Program-made: the position numbers and the translations under genes
Notes under the pieces: model-generated
What the model was told of the DNA's origin: nothing
Database searches by the model: none
Seen by the model: only the letters and a program-made list of their open reading frames with translations
Shown: positions 29,801-38,651 of the stretch, piece after piece
Numbering within the stretch: position 1 is the first letter of the stretch
How the letters are laid out: every line of letters starts with the position of its first letter
Assembly (NCBI RefSeq): GCF_000234665.1
Contig: NC_018318.1
Span: 248,001 to 312,000 of the forward strand
Length of the DNA stretch: 64,000 bases
Direction of reading: 5' to 3'
DNA from: Leishmania mexicana MHOM/GT/2001/U1103
Taxonomy: Eukaryota > Euglenozoa > Kinetoplastea > Trypanosomatida > Trypanosomatidae

Positions 29801-32763
29801 AGCAGCGTCGGCCCCATCGAGATCAGTTGGCCGCCGGCGCCGCCAAAAAAGGACGGGAACTGCTGCAGCTGACGAGCGACGGTGCTGGCGTGCTCGCGGA
29901 TGGAGGCGAGTGCGTCGAGGCGCGACGCCAGCATCGGTACTCGCATGCGGCGCCGCACGCGTGCACACTTGTCGAGGCAGCGAACAACGTTCCCCCATGG
30001 GTCACCGACAGACGCAGTGCTGATACCCAGCGCCATCTCCATCACCAACCGTGTCGCCTCCGTCTCCACCGCCGCCACGACTGGGGGCACGATGTGCATG
30101 CTCAGGTGGTCGACATGCTTCTCCTTGGCGTTCATGTAACACAGGGACATGCGATTTGTGTACCGGTTCAGCGTGATTGTCTTGCGACCGGACCGCAGGC
30201 ACGTGAAGATGGCGAGGCCTTCTTGCCAGAGGACGCTCGACAGGAAGTAGACGCCGTTGAAGTGCTTTTCGACCTCGTCCGTGACGCGGAGAACAAAGTT
30301 CAACTGGTACAGCTGTGGGGCCTGATGCTTGCGGAGAACGCGCTGCACCAGCCGCGTCAGCGCCGCTTGCCGGTCCCGTGTGGAGTTCTGCGCATCGTTC
30401 AGCTGGTGCAGCGCCGTGAGCAGTGGCAGGCGGTCGCCGGAGTGCAGGGCCAGGTACGTGCACATCCACGACGACGTCAGCGGTGACAGACGCCGGGCCA
30501 GCGGCATGACGTCGTAGGCGCCACGCAGCACCGCCGTGCGCAGCGTGGCGACGAAGCCACTCGCGGGTCCTTGGTAGATGCCGCTGCGTAGCGCCATGTC
30601 CGCCAACTCCATTGGGGTCATGCGGAACACCGCCGCAAACACGTGCAGGAGCGCGTTCGCACACGGAGAGGTGAGGATCCACTCGAAGCGCTTGTAGAAG
30701 GGCGAGGTGGTCGTCGTGAGGAAGAGCTGCTTGGCGCGGTCAACGTTGCCATCGTGCCGGCGCGTGTGCCGCTCGGCCGCGGCTAGCAGTTGCAGGTCTT
30801 TCATGCCTGCCAACTCAGTCAGCGTCTTCTCCCACGAGGCCAAGATGCGGTGGCGGTCTTGCGCTGCATCACCGTCGGCTGCGCCGTCGCCGCTATCCTG
30901 CCTCTTCTCTGTCGTCACGACGTACTGGTGATAGCTGTGCGCATCGCGGTACGCTCTGCGCGTGGGGTACAGCCCGAGGGCGTCGAGCCACATCCCAATA
31001 CGCTGCGCGTTCTGCGCCGCTGCCGCAGGCGAGGTGGAGGAGACGGCGATCGGCTGCGCATCCACCCGCCGCGCGAGCTCGAGGGCGACGATCATTGCTG
31101 TGTGCTCTGGGCAGAGCCCTGATACACCTGCCGCCGCGAATGGCACGGGACAGAGCGGCTCGATCTTGTCCTTCAGCGCCTTCATTGTCTCCACGCGTCC
31201 TGGAACGCGCCCCGGGTGCCACAGCACACTCGGCACGCCGTACGCGGCGGCCACCGTGAAGACGTTCTGCAGGTGCTGCAGCGACACCTCGGTCGACTCA
31301 AAGAAGGATGGCGCGGAAACGCCGAGGAGGGCGCCGATCAACTCCACGTCCACCCACTGCAGCTCCACGTCAGCGCAGGGGGCCTCTGCCCCCGCCGCCT
31401 TGTGCGGCGCACGGTACTGGCTAGTTTCCACTGTTGCCGACGCTGTGGCTCCTACGGGTGCTGCGGAGGCCGGGATACGCCCGGCTAGGCAGAATAGCGG
31501 GAACAGCGACACAAAGCGATGGAGGAGGAGGCTTAGATACAAGGCAGCTGCCCGAAGGCCGGGTGCCGTGCCGCGCGGGAGCCCGGGGGTCGTCAACAGA
31601 GTCCCCATGTCGTACGCCGCCCGGAGAACCATCGGCAGCGACTCGCCCGCCGGTAGGAGAACGCTGCTGCTGCTGCCTGCCCCTCCACCTGCTCCTGTGC
31701 TGGCAGCGTTGCTGGCCGCTGCGCCGCCATGCTGCTCAGCGCGATGGCTGCCGCCGGCGGAAGATGGAAAGACACCTGCATGAGTGCCTGCTCCTTTGGT
31801 CGACGATGACGCCGGGGCACGCTGGCTAGCTGGCCTCGCTGCGCCGTCCAGGCGGTTGCCTGAGCCGCCAGCGCTGGCCGCCGAGATGGGCCCTGCTGGC
31901 TCTAAGAGGGGAATGCGCTGCAACCACTCGTAGAAGAAGATGTACGCGTCGATGGGGCCACCGCCGCCTGCACCGCTGCCGCTGCTGCCGGGCTGCTTCC
32001 CTGCACGGGCGCGGCCTCCAACGGCAGCAAAGCCGCCAGTGTCGTCGTCGTCGTCGTCGCCGCTGTCCTCCATGCCGGCCTGATCCTGCTTCGCCGCCGT
32101 CGTGTCCTCCACAATGGCGTTGCTGCGAGTCGTGCCAGCGCCGCTCAAGCAGAAGGCGCACTGGAACTCGACGTCGCCGGACGGCATCCACGCGTCCTGC
32201 ATGCCGCATTTCGTGCAGCTCGGCGGTCGATAGGACCACCAAACGATATACTCGATCTTGTCGTAGAGTCGCCACGTCGTGGCGGTCCACGGGTCGGCAA
32301 ACACGTCAACGAAGGCACCGTGCAGAACGGCGTGATCAGCCGGTGCTGCTGCAGCTGGGTCGGGCTGGGGATGATTGAGACGGTGATGGGGGTGGCCGAC
32401 GCCGCCGTCCACAAGGTAGGACGAGGGATCGTCGTCTTGGTAAGGTGGTGCGGCAACCGGTAACGGGGGCGCCTGCGCATCACGCAGCGTCCCAGGGAAG
32501 GAGGAGGCGGCGGAGAGGCCGCCGCCCGCGCCTCCGTTTGAGAGCGGTGTGGACGCATAAGCTTTCGCGCAGCTTTCGCTGTTCGAGAGACTCACTGACG
32601 TCGGCGTCGATGAAGCGCTGAGTGGCCAACTCTGCTCCCCCACTGAGGCGGGCGTTGCTGACGGCTGTGCGTGCTGCTGCGTGACGGCGCTGATTAAATT
32701 GCGCACAAGCGCCTCCAGCTCTAGCAGCTGATTGCGCGTCAGCGGCGTGATGCGCTGCGACAT
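26821..32763 (-). CDS. large zinc-ribbon-containing protein, function unknown
   Basis: Predicted protein of 1980 residues that I do not recognise. Residues about 182-205 hold a C-x2-C-x15-C-x2-C motif (CTKC...CAFC) beside the aromatic segment WRLYDKIEYIVWWSYRPP, suggesting a zinc ribbon. A folded-looking core of about 700 residues follows (roughly 400-1100), with segments such as VYFLSSVLWQEGLAIFTCL and ITLNRYTNRMSLCYMNAKEK. The C-terminal 850 residues are low complexity: Ser/Pro-rich stretches, acidic runs (DNEDEGGDDGSDDED), basic runs (KAKKTGRRRRRQEQ) and Gln-rich tracts, typical of disordered nuclear or cytoplasmic proteins. The start is firm: eight or more minus-strand T's followed by AG at 32787-32788, then the first ATG at 32763, leave a leader of about 23 nt. 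A nucleic-acid role is possible but unproven. Confidence 0.9.
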   Translation of the reverse strand: MSQRITPLTRNQLLELEALVRNLISAVTQQHAQPSATPASVGEQSWPLSASSTPTSVSLSNSESCAKAYASTPLSNGGAGGGLSAASSFPGTLRDAQAPPLPVAAPPYQDDDPSSYLVDGGVGHPHHRLNHPQPDPAAAAPADHAVLHGAFVDVFADPWTATTWRLYDKIEYIVWWSYRPPSCTKCGMQDAWMPSGDVEFQCAFCLSGAGTTRSNAIVEDTTAAKQDQAGMEDSGDDDDDDTGGFAAVGGRARAGKQPGSSGSGAGGGGPIDAYIFFYEWLQRIPLLEPAGPISAASAGGSGNRLDGAARPASQRAPASSSTKGAGTHAGVFPSSAGGSHRAEQHGGAAASNAASTGAGGGAGSSSSVLLPAGESLPMVLRAAYDMGTLLTTPGLPRGTAPGLRAAALYLSLLLHRFVSLFPLFCLAGRIPASAAPVGATASATVETSQYRAPHKAAGAEAPCADVELQWVDVELIGALLGVSAPSFFESTEVSLQHLQNVFTVAAAYGVPSVLWHPGRVPGRVETMKALKDKIEPLCPVPFAAAGVSGLCPEHTAMIVALELARRVDAQPIAVSSTSPAAAAQNAQRIGMWLDALGLYPTRRAYRDAHSYHQYVVTTEKRQDSGDGAADGDAAQDRHRILASWEKTLTELAGMKDLQLLAAAERHTRRHDGNVDRAKQLFLTTTTSPFYKRFEWILTSPCANALLHVFAAVFRMTPMELADMALRSGIYQGPASGFVATLRTAVLRGAYDVMPLARRLSPLTSSWMCTYLALHSGDRLPLLTALHQLNDAQNSTRDRQAALTRLVQRVLRKHQAPQLYQLNFVLRVTDEVEKHFNGVYFLSSVLWQEGLAIFTCLRSGRKTITLNRYTNRMSLCYMNAKEKHVDHLSMHIVPPVVAAVETEATRLVMEMALGISTASVGDPWGNVVRCLDKCARVRRRMRVPMLASRLDALASIREHASTVARQLQQFPSFFGGAGGQLISMGPTLLGCGDAETLLASAPPLDVQQLRRDLQWNYLCLPHVSLLAGLSEDRVVAMYASLVGLLELIHLRLAESAAAAAVSSTAAALSNWVEELLYVDEGEQRVQGEVDALQQGFGSAAASSWTPPAYRNSHPGTPKLSHSPKSKFLAVSASTNAPLGGVSSAFAASCGGGGGGGVRYNNGRPRSFSPPLARQPYTMTPPSMAPIRSPILRSSTAISAFTSSHNAVSTPTAHRLRTPPPGYTPSSCSGGGGEVSLAPTAGAQQQQHSSANSKKGGGGGSWRARDVCVADGLPLPDLELAESTADITKLTSNLLLGTRQQQQSLKGQRRRRRGRGENDDDNEDEGGDDGSDDEDRGLPKAFTDGDGNEQQERMKKRATEANMERQRCDDVMRLLRQALPTYWEVLLGAATDLSASLLSTSGGDNDEDEDEAESTTRSGRRRRASPPDRRARWPGPTTASRSTRRGDGCSVDTGKGAGSLELSSDALITHKPFNVFDAEECRRRLRRLYTFISTYERRRIALLQLAAEGKLPKVATAAAAVRSPKLHNGSPLTPAHAAATAVGVGFSTPLRLSPPPRLASPLLPPKPVGGDSGTTAAQRSPPHCHQVSPPIRAAVPQPRQRGEGAAGDGGSPRPSPSLSPVSSSQSSRLSPQRQQQHRSPPQQSSVRLKSAQKSASGLSGSVNPSKQRSSKHTFGDVRGSGSGGAGAAAVVVEDGVGDNFTLPPSEVAWQESCVRATTFSQGAGVVAGKGTARRAERVSGGGEQDRRTSPPGRWSDKPPANEKDEEDEESPSSSSSDVERGVNSHGCRQPLPFASSEDDEQQRQTPSMRVMQPRKRLRPNSDNEDADKDADEDHPRRRTESRNRDGNTDEASRAEQQQRRKAKKTGRRRRRQEQTLQQHQQRKQVSSRSPLHSHEPSKEASCSPEVRAGRGGPGSVGSVSSRTGSPGLPPRPCRAEMEVKGSPVTPTQTVPSIRARAKRSAYAAAASAAPVGDADPYDADTN

Positions 32764-32786
32764 GGCGTGTGCGCCAGTGTGTACTG

Positions 32787-32799
32787 CTAAAAAAAAATG
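32787..32799 (-). promoter_or_regulatory. trans-splice acceptor of the zinc-ribbon gene
   Basis: A run of nine T's on the minus strand followed directly by AG at 32787-32788, with the ATG 23 nt downstream. It rules out the longer open frame. Confidence 0.7.
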
Positions 32800-33420
32800 C
32801 GCGTGCGCGCGTATGCTCTTGCTGGCGAGGTTACGCGTGCGTCGCCGTGTCGAGGATGCCGATCGAGATGGCAACGCACATTCGAGGTGCCAAGAGTTGA
32901 CACGGGCGTAGGTCAACACACACACAGAGAGAGAGGGAGAGGGAGAGATGCGGCAAAAGGCAAGCCCAGTGCGTCATTAGCGTGCGGAAAACAAGACCCC
33001 ATGCAGCCACATGTCGATGATGCTTGGCGTGCGCATACAGAGAGGCCCAAGGTAGAGGACAAGGTCTATGCTTCTGGAAGGACCTCTACACCGACGCAGG
33101 TCGGCATCTTTTGGCCGCTCTTCCCGTTCTTTTTTTTTTGTTCAGCTCCCTCTCCCCTTCTGAGCCGCCCCCCACCGGAAAAAATGTGCGATGCGGTGCG
33201 CCCCCCTCCCCCGCGCAGGGGAGGGGACGGGAGGGGGTGGGGCGTCATCTCTCCCATTCCTTTCGCGATTTCGCTTTTGCAGAGAAGACCAGTACGCGTG
33301 TGTCCGTGTGCTCCTGTGCACCTACGCCCCCCCCCCCAACCGTCCACTGTTCACCACCACGACGACACACCCACCCACCCACACACACAACACCAGCACT
33401 TTCGTAGACACTCAACACAG

Positions 33421-33443
33421 CCCCCCCTCCCCTCCCCTCCCCA
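33421..33443. repeat. (CCCCT)n tract
   Basis: A C7 run followed by repeated TCCCC units. It is similar to the tract at 17.9 kb and is in the spacer upstream of the zinc-ribbon gene's 5' end. Confidence 0.85.
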
Positions 33444-33551
33444 AAGGCGAAGAAGGGGAAATAGAGCGAGGAGGGAGTGCACGCGGGATAAGGTGACGTG
33501 GACGAGACGGCGCTGCTGCACAACGCCATTCGCGCACGGCATTACGGCGCT

Positions 33552-33602
33552 CTCACACACACACACACACACACGTATATATATATATATGCATGTGTGT
33601 GT
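33552..33602. repeat. compound CA/TA/TG microsatellite
   Basis: (CA)n, then GTATATATA, then GCATGTGTGTG, in the spacer between the Rab-like and zinc-ribbon genes. Confidence 0.92.
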
Positions 33603-33716
33603 AGATAGATAAAACAGAGAGGACAGACCGGGAACGGGTGAGGTAGGGGGAGGTGAGGGGGAGGAGGAGGAGGCTGAAGGCGGCGAGATAAAAGGTACCA
33701 TCATCCTTGTCGCTTG

Positions 33717-34967
33717 TCAGCACCCCCACCCTCCACTACATGTAGGCGAGGCTTCGTGTGCACCGGGACTCGCTTCAGAGCTGCCGAAGCCTCGTAGGTC
33801 CAGCGTCTTCTTGGCATGTGAAGACGGCGGCCGCTGCACCCAGCCGGCCGAAGGAGAGGCACCGGTATATCCGCTCATCACCCGCGTCGACACCACGTGC
33901 GACAGTGACGATGACGCACCCTCTCCGTCGGGGTAGCCGCGGGGTCCCTCGGCGCTATCTGTGCCATTCACCGAAGAGGCAGGGACACCGGCTGCTGCCG
34001 TCTGCATCTGCGCCTCTCGCACTGAGGCACCGCTGACGTGGCTGCTGCACCTTCTCTGATAACTGCCGGAGAAAGTGACGTTGTTATGCAGAGATGCTGC
34101 ATGTACAGCATCTACAGCGAGTATGAGGTGCGTGAAGGCCTCCAGCACTCCTTTTCCCGATAGCGCCGACGTCATAAAGTTTCGCATGCCCATTGCGTGT
34201 GAGATGCGATCCGCTTCCTCCTGCAGCGCCTCGAGCGAGCCCGCAGTCGCTGATGTTGCGGCTGCGTTCCCGTCAAGAAAGTCCAGCTTAGCACCAATGA
34301 CGACGCACACGCAGTCGTCGCGCGCCAGCTGTGTCACCTGCGCTGCCCAACGCGGCACGCTCAGCAGTGACTCGTGCCGTGTCACATCGTAGACGATGAT
34401 GGCCCCGACCGCGTTGCGGTAGAAGGCGTTGCTGATGACGCCGGCGTTGCGCTCCTGGCCGGCAGTATCCCAGAGCTGCAGTACAACTGTCTCGGTGACG
34501 CCGACCAGCCCAGATGGAATGACGACCTCCCGAGAGCAGAACTCCACCCCGATCGTGGGGGGCAGCACCGGGTCGTACTCGTTGTAGCAGTACCGGTGCA
34601 TGAGACTCGACTTGCCCACGCCTGCCTCGCCGACGATGAGCACCTTGTACGTCCGCAGAAATTCGCTGTGGCGGCCGACCGCGGACGGCATGAGCAGCGC
34701 CCCGCCAGTGTTTGCGAGTACATCACTGCCCGCCGAGGTGCGAAGAGGACGCGGGCTGGCGACGTGGGCACTTGCAGGCGGTGCAGCTGCATCCGTGCCC
34801 AAGGAGGTTGAGGGGCCACCCAAGGACACAGCGGGAGAGGCGACGGCGTAGGATGCCGTGACCAGCGAGGAAGGCGGCGCACCAATCGCCGACGTCCGGT
34901 GGGCGGTTGCTACGCTCTCCATGCCACGCAAGTTGTCAGCGTCGCGGGCTTCATCCTGCTTGTCCAT
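33717..34967 (-). CDS. Rab-like small GTPase with long extensions and atypical G4 box
   Basis: Predicted 416-residue Ras-superfamily GTPase, most like Rab, presumably a membrane-traffic switch. Visible motifs are the P-loop GEAGVGKS (113-120), switch I PTIGVEF (137-143), switch II WDTAGQE (166-172), VYDVTRHES and TSALSGKG (266-273) in place of the usual SAK box. The guanine-specificity box is GAKLD (225-229) where NKxD is expected, so the Asn is replaced by Ala. About 105 low-complexity residues precede the G domain and about 130 Ser-rich residues follow it, ending in a lone C-terminal Cys (GGWGC) rather than the usual double-Cys prenylation motif. The start at 34967 is the first in-frame ATG of a frame that is open to 35741; an in-frame ATG at 34922 is the alternative. 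Confidence 0.88.
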   Translation of the reverse strand: MDKQDEARDADNLRGMESVATAHRTSAIGAPPSSLVTASYAVASPAVSLGGPSTSLGTDAAAPPASAHVASPRPLRTSAGSDVLANTGGALLMPSAVGRHSEFLRTYKVLIVGEAGVGKSSLMHRYCYNEYDPVLPPTIGVEFCSREVVIPSGLVGVTETVVLQLWDTAGQERNAGVISNAFYRNAVGAIIVYDVTRHESLLSVPRWAAQVTQLARDDCVCVVIGAKLDFLDGNAAATSATAGSLEALQEEADRISHAMGMRNFMTSALSGKGVLEAFTHLILAVDAVHAASLHNNVTFSGSYQRRCSSHVSGASVREAQMQTAAAGVPASSVNGTDSAEGPRGYPDGEGASSSLSHVVSTRVMSGYTGASPSAGWVQRPPSSHAKKTLDLRGFGSSEASPGAHEASPTCSGGWGC

Positions 34968-36639
34968 CGACTCCTGCGATGCATACGGATGGGGGGGGGA
35001 CGGCTGAGCTTGTATGCAGCGCCGTTTCTCTTCCGAGGAGGAGAGGCAGGTAGGTGAGGTGGGTGGGGGGCGCGCTGAGGATTGGATCAAGTAAAGACCA
35101 TCGAGTACGAGTGGATGGCGGTGGTGGTGGTGGTGGTGGTGGTGGTGTGTGTGTGGGGGGGGGTGGGGAGGAGAGAGGAGGTGGGGTGGGGCTGGGGACG
35201 TGTTGAGGATACGCAATATGCGAAGACGTTCAGACGTCAATGATATTTGGTCGACAGCAGTGGAAGGACAGTGGACGGGGGTGGAGAATGCGCGCAAGCG
35301 CCGGGGACCACACGGACAACGGAAAAGAAAAAAAATATGGTTTGTGTACCCCTTTACATCACGAGGCAGCCTAAACAGGCGATAAGTCGACGTGCTGAGG
35401 AAAGGTAGATGATACGAGAAGAGGAGGGTATTGTGTGTAAGAGTGGCACCGGCGGGCCATGTCGCTGCATGGGGGGAGGGAGGGGAGGGCGAAGATGATG
35501 GTGAACTTGTGCGGCCATCGCCTTGGTCACTTCCTTGCGTCCTCTGTGACCCTTGTTCCGCTACGCGTGCGGTCCGCGTTTTCTTTTTGCTGTTTTCGCT
35601 GCGTGTGATGCGTGGCGAACGGACGCGGTGCCCTCCGCCCTCCTCACGTCGAAGAAGAGGGGAGAGAGAGCAGCTGAGCGACGATGCGGCCGTTGTCCTG
35701 TCCTTTGTTCGGTTGCACCGCCGCGCCTTGGAGAGCAGCACCGGCAGGGTATATTGACAAGAGACATAGCGACAGCCTTACGCGCACACATACACCTAAT
35801 GCATGTACATACCTTACACATGCGCGTGTTTACACCATCCACACACCGGGACACACACACACACACACACACACGCAGCGGGAGAGAGAGGGAGGGAAAG
35901 CGCTGCGCAAGCCAGCAACAGAGAAGCCCACGACAGGGAAGACAAGAGGACACAGAGAACGGCACACCAGTAGAAAAAAAACGGATAACAATGCGAATGG
36001 GGCTGGCGGTGGCGGTGGCGGTGGTGGCGAGGGAGGGGAGGGGAGGGCAACGGGAAACGAACACAGCAAGAAAACAAAGGTGGAATGACAACCATGTGGA
36101 GCAGGCGAGGATGAGGAGCGTAAAATGCAAAAGGGAGGGGGGAGTGTGCGCACTGTGTATGGACGTCTTCATCGGGGTATGAAACGCAGTCGACGATACG
36201 CCTCGGCGAGCATGCAAGCCTCCGAGCGGAGCCACACAACGGAAGAGTGGGTGGTGGGGTGGGGTACAGGCTGCTGCCTGGCAAGTCAACAGCAAGAGAA
36301 AGACACGAGAAAGCGAAACGAAAGGGATGGATAGGAAGTAATGATGAGAGAGAGAGAGACAGAGGCGGGGAGCAGCAGTGCTGTCCGTCCCGCTGGCGCA
36401 CTTGTTATTGCCGTCTTGTCGCTCTTCACACAGCATCAGCGGAGACGTGCAATAAACGATGGCAGGGCGAGGGTGGGGGAGGGGAGGGAGGAGGTAGCAC
36501 ACATACACACACACACACACACACATGTATTCAGAAAGAAACAACGGAGATTTTTTTCCTCTCAACGTGTCCGTTCTACCATGCCCATGACAGCAAGAAT
36601 TATGTACACACAAAACATAGCTCGCCTGAACTCGGCTGC
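34968..36639. other. spacer upstream of the Rab-like gene
   Basis: GGT/GT tract, then mixed purine-rich DNA with CA tracts near 35850 and 36505. The long minus frame 35561-36613 is low complexity and not called. Confidence 0.65.
35119..35154. repeat. (GGT)n repeat followed by (GT)n
   Basis: About nine GGT units, then GT units and a long G run; about 150 bases upstream of the Rab-like start. Confidence 0.92.
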
Positions 36640-36985
36640 ACTGCGGCTACGTCAAGGCACCAGGTCAGCCAGTGCTATGGGAGAGGTTGGAGGGGGGGGG
36701 GTGTCGTTGAGCGCATTGCCACTGCACCGCATACAGCGCAGGCTCGGTCCAGGATCACACTCCACATCCTTGCTGCAACGCAACGAGCGCAGAAACGGAG
36801 CTGGGAGAAACATACACCCATGGCCGCACGGCTCTTCGGCCCAGCGCCAGCCCAGACCTGCCTGCCGGACACGGGGACTCCACCAGGCGTAGCCGACGGC
36901 AGGCTGCCGACTGCCTGGCTTGCCCCATAATGAGCGGGGGAGGGAGGGAGGGAGGGGGCGCACTGGACCCTGTGATACCACGAGA
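36640..36985 (-). mobile_element. retroposon relic with a 2A-like motif
   Basis: A minus-strand frame at 36652-36981 encodes SKDVECDPGPSLRCMRC, with the 2A-like octet DVECDPGP at 36745-36768. Trypanosomatid ingi/L1Tc elements encode a DxExNPGP 2A sequence near their N-terminus; here the Asn is Asp. A C-x2-C pair follows, as in the N-terminal region of such elements. The segment is non-repetitive inside a low-complexity spacer upstream of the Rab-like gene. It is probably a fossil of a 5' retroposon end. Confidence 0.35.
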
Positions 36986-37294
36986 TGAGGTAACCGGCAT
37001 CATCATGGGAGGGGGAGAAAAGGCACACGCGAGAGGAGGGATATTCCCATCACGCGAAGGGACACGGATGCCATGATGCTTTGCCGGGCGGAGGAGTCGG
37101 CATGCTGGGGATGAGAGCCGAAAAGGGCAGAGGGCGATTAGCACATCACCCATCTCTGGGATGTGCACACAGGCACACACACACAGCCAAGCACAGACGG
37201 ATATACCTATGCCTACTGATGAATAGAGATGAGAGCACCCCCCCCCCTCGCTTCCCCTCCCCTCACTGCCTCTGCCCGGCATCCCGCCGTTGAG
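36986..37294. other. short 3' flank of the GPI-protein gene
   Basis: CA tract near 37175 and a C9 run near 37240. No gene seen. Confidence 0.6.
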
Positions 37295-38575
37295 TCAAAA
37301 GGCGAGGAGAAAAGCTCCAACGAGGGTCGACACAAACAGCGACATCATCGCCACGGCGCCCTTCGCGCTGTTCCCGTTACTCGGGATGTCGTTGCCTACT
37401 TCGGCGGCCACGATCAGGCAGTCCTCGCGCAACCTGCCCTCCTGCAGCGCCGTCATGAGAGCCGCCTTCGAGTCCCGGCTGTTAGCCACGAGGCAGCGAC
37501 GCCGCAGATCTTCTTCCGACAGCGTTGTAGGTGTGACGCTCTTGGCATCAGCCGACACGAGCGCGGCGGCGCCGCCATCGCTGCGACGCTCGATGACCCC
37601 GTGCTCCACATCCGCTACTTCAATGACCGGCTGCGGTGCTGCGGCTAGGGTGCGCACACCCGGTTCTGGCTGTCTTAGGAGCACCGAGAAACCATGACCT
37701 CGGTTCACAAGGATGCGACCAGCGTGCCAGCACCGGTGCAAGCCGCCTCTCCTATGAACACGAGCCGAATGCGCCCGCGACCGCCGGCTGTGATGTGGTG
37801 TTCTACACTGTGGCGAGGCATGCTTTCCGACGCCGTGCTTGTGGACTTCGACGTGGTCCTCGTCGGCAGCCTCATCCTCAAACCGGATCACAAGACGGAG
37901 GGAGTCGAGAGGGATGCGGGGCGGCTCCGCGTCAGTGTATGTTACGGCCGCATTGTCGACAGCTCCGTCTGCCAGTGCCTTGTGTTTCCTGTGCGAGGAG
38001 GTGACTGGTGCATGACGTTCGGTACGACAGTAGCGCTTCCTCAAGAGAGCTGCATTCTGTGGTGCGTGAACTGTGGCGTGGCCACGGTGATGGTCACCAG
38101 CCGGTGTTGAATCCAGACCCTGGCGGAGGCGGGTCTGTGCTGCTCGTGTCGGTGACGACCCGCATTCGAGGGTTTCCTCACGGGTCCCCGTTAGTGGGGC
38201 TTTGCGCCGCTGGCGCGGATGTGCGACCTTCTTGCCGTCTCTAGGGATCAACTGATCGCCATCGAGGAGGTACCAGTTCTGCTCGTTCATCTCGCGCACC
38301 ATCTGCTTGCGTGGCACATGCGCGGCCGATTCCGTCACATCCAACGCCGCCTTTACTGCTGCGCTCGCCAGCCGTGCTGACTGACCGTGCGTATCCTCAT
38401 GCGCCGTGACAGGATGTTCGTCCACCGCTTTCGCTGCGAGTGACGCACTGGAGTGCGTTGCGGGAAGCAGGAGCGCCAGCACCAGTACCACCTCCAGAAC
38501 ACGCAGCAAAACTTGACCACTCCTCCGGTGCCCCCTGACGCTCGCCGCACTTGATGAGGTCGTCCAAGCAGCCAT
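37295..38575 (-). CDS. putative secreted, GPI-anchored protein, function unknown
   Basis: Predicted protein of 426 residues with no family that I recognise. Residues about 22-38 form a hydrophobic core (VLLRVLEVVLVLALLLP) followed by small residues, like a signal peptide with a long basic N-region. The last 23 residues are hydrophobic with no basic tail (ending GAFLLAF), preceded by small polar residues (PSNGNSAKG), which looks like a GPI-attachment signal; a C-terminal membrane anchor is the alternative. The middle is hydrophilic and rich in Arg, His and Ala. A longer frame to 38614 begins with GTG, so the ATG at 38575 was chosen. It is the first ATG after a polypyrimidine tract and AG at 38625-38626 (leader about 49 nt). 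A cell-surface role is inferred only from the two hydrophobic ends. Confidence 0.72.
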   Translation of the reverse strand: MAAWTTSSSAASVRGHRRSGQVLLRVLEVVLVLALLLPATHSSASLAAKAVDEHPVTAHEDTHGQSARLASAAVKAALDVTESAAHVPRKQMVREMNEQNWYLLDGDQLIPRDGKKVAHPRQRRKAPLTGTREETLECGSSPTRAAQTRLRQGLDSTPAGDHHRGHATVHAPQNAALLRKRYCRTERHAPVTSSHRKHKALADGAVDNAAVTYTDAEPPRIPLDSLRLVIRFEDEAADEDHVEVHKHGVGKHASPQCRTPHHSRRSRAHSARVHRRGGLHRCWHAGRILVNRGHGFSVLLRQPEPGVRTLAAAPQPVIEVADVEHGVIERRSDGGAAALVSADAKSVTPTTLSEEDLRRRCLVANSRDSKAALMTALQEGRLREDCLIVAAEVGNDIPSNGNSAKGAVAMMSLFVSTLVGAFLLAF

Positions 38576-38624
38576 CGGGTCGAGCGGTTGGAGGAAGGCA
38601 CCGAACAGTCGCACTCGTCAAAGC

Positions 38625-38651
38625 CTGGAGAAAACGGAGGAGAAGGGGAAG
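38625..38651 (-). promoter_or_regulatory. trans-splice acceptor region of the GPI-protein gene
   Basis: On the minus strand CTTCCCCTTCTCCTCCGTTT leads to AG at 38625-38626. The first ATG after it is at 38575. Confidence 0.68.

Larger units (their letters stand above)
32800..33716. other. spacer between Rab-like and zinc-ribbon genes
   Basis: C-rich and CA/TA-rich; carries the acceptor of the downstream gene at its left edge. No gene seen. Confidence 0.7.

Noticed and set aside
35561..36613. 350-residue minus-strand frame upstream of the Rab-like gene
   Set aside because: Low-complexity Ser/Cys/Leu/Pro translation of spacer tracts; no domain and no plausible acceptor-start pair recognised.
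36745..36768. The DVECDPGP octet as a working 2A peptide
   Set aside because: The essential Asn is replaced by Asp and the frame is short and isolated, so it is described only as a relic.
38576..38614. Extended N-terminus of the GPI-type protein
   Set aside because: The extra codons begin with GTG; the first ATG after the splice acceptor is at 38575.
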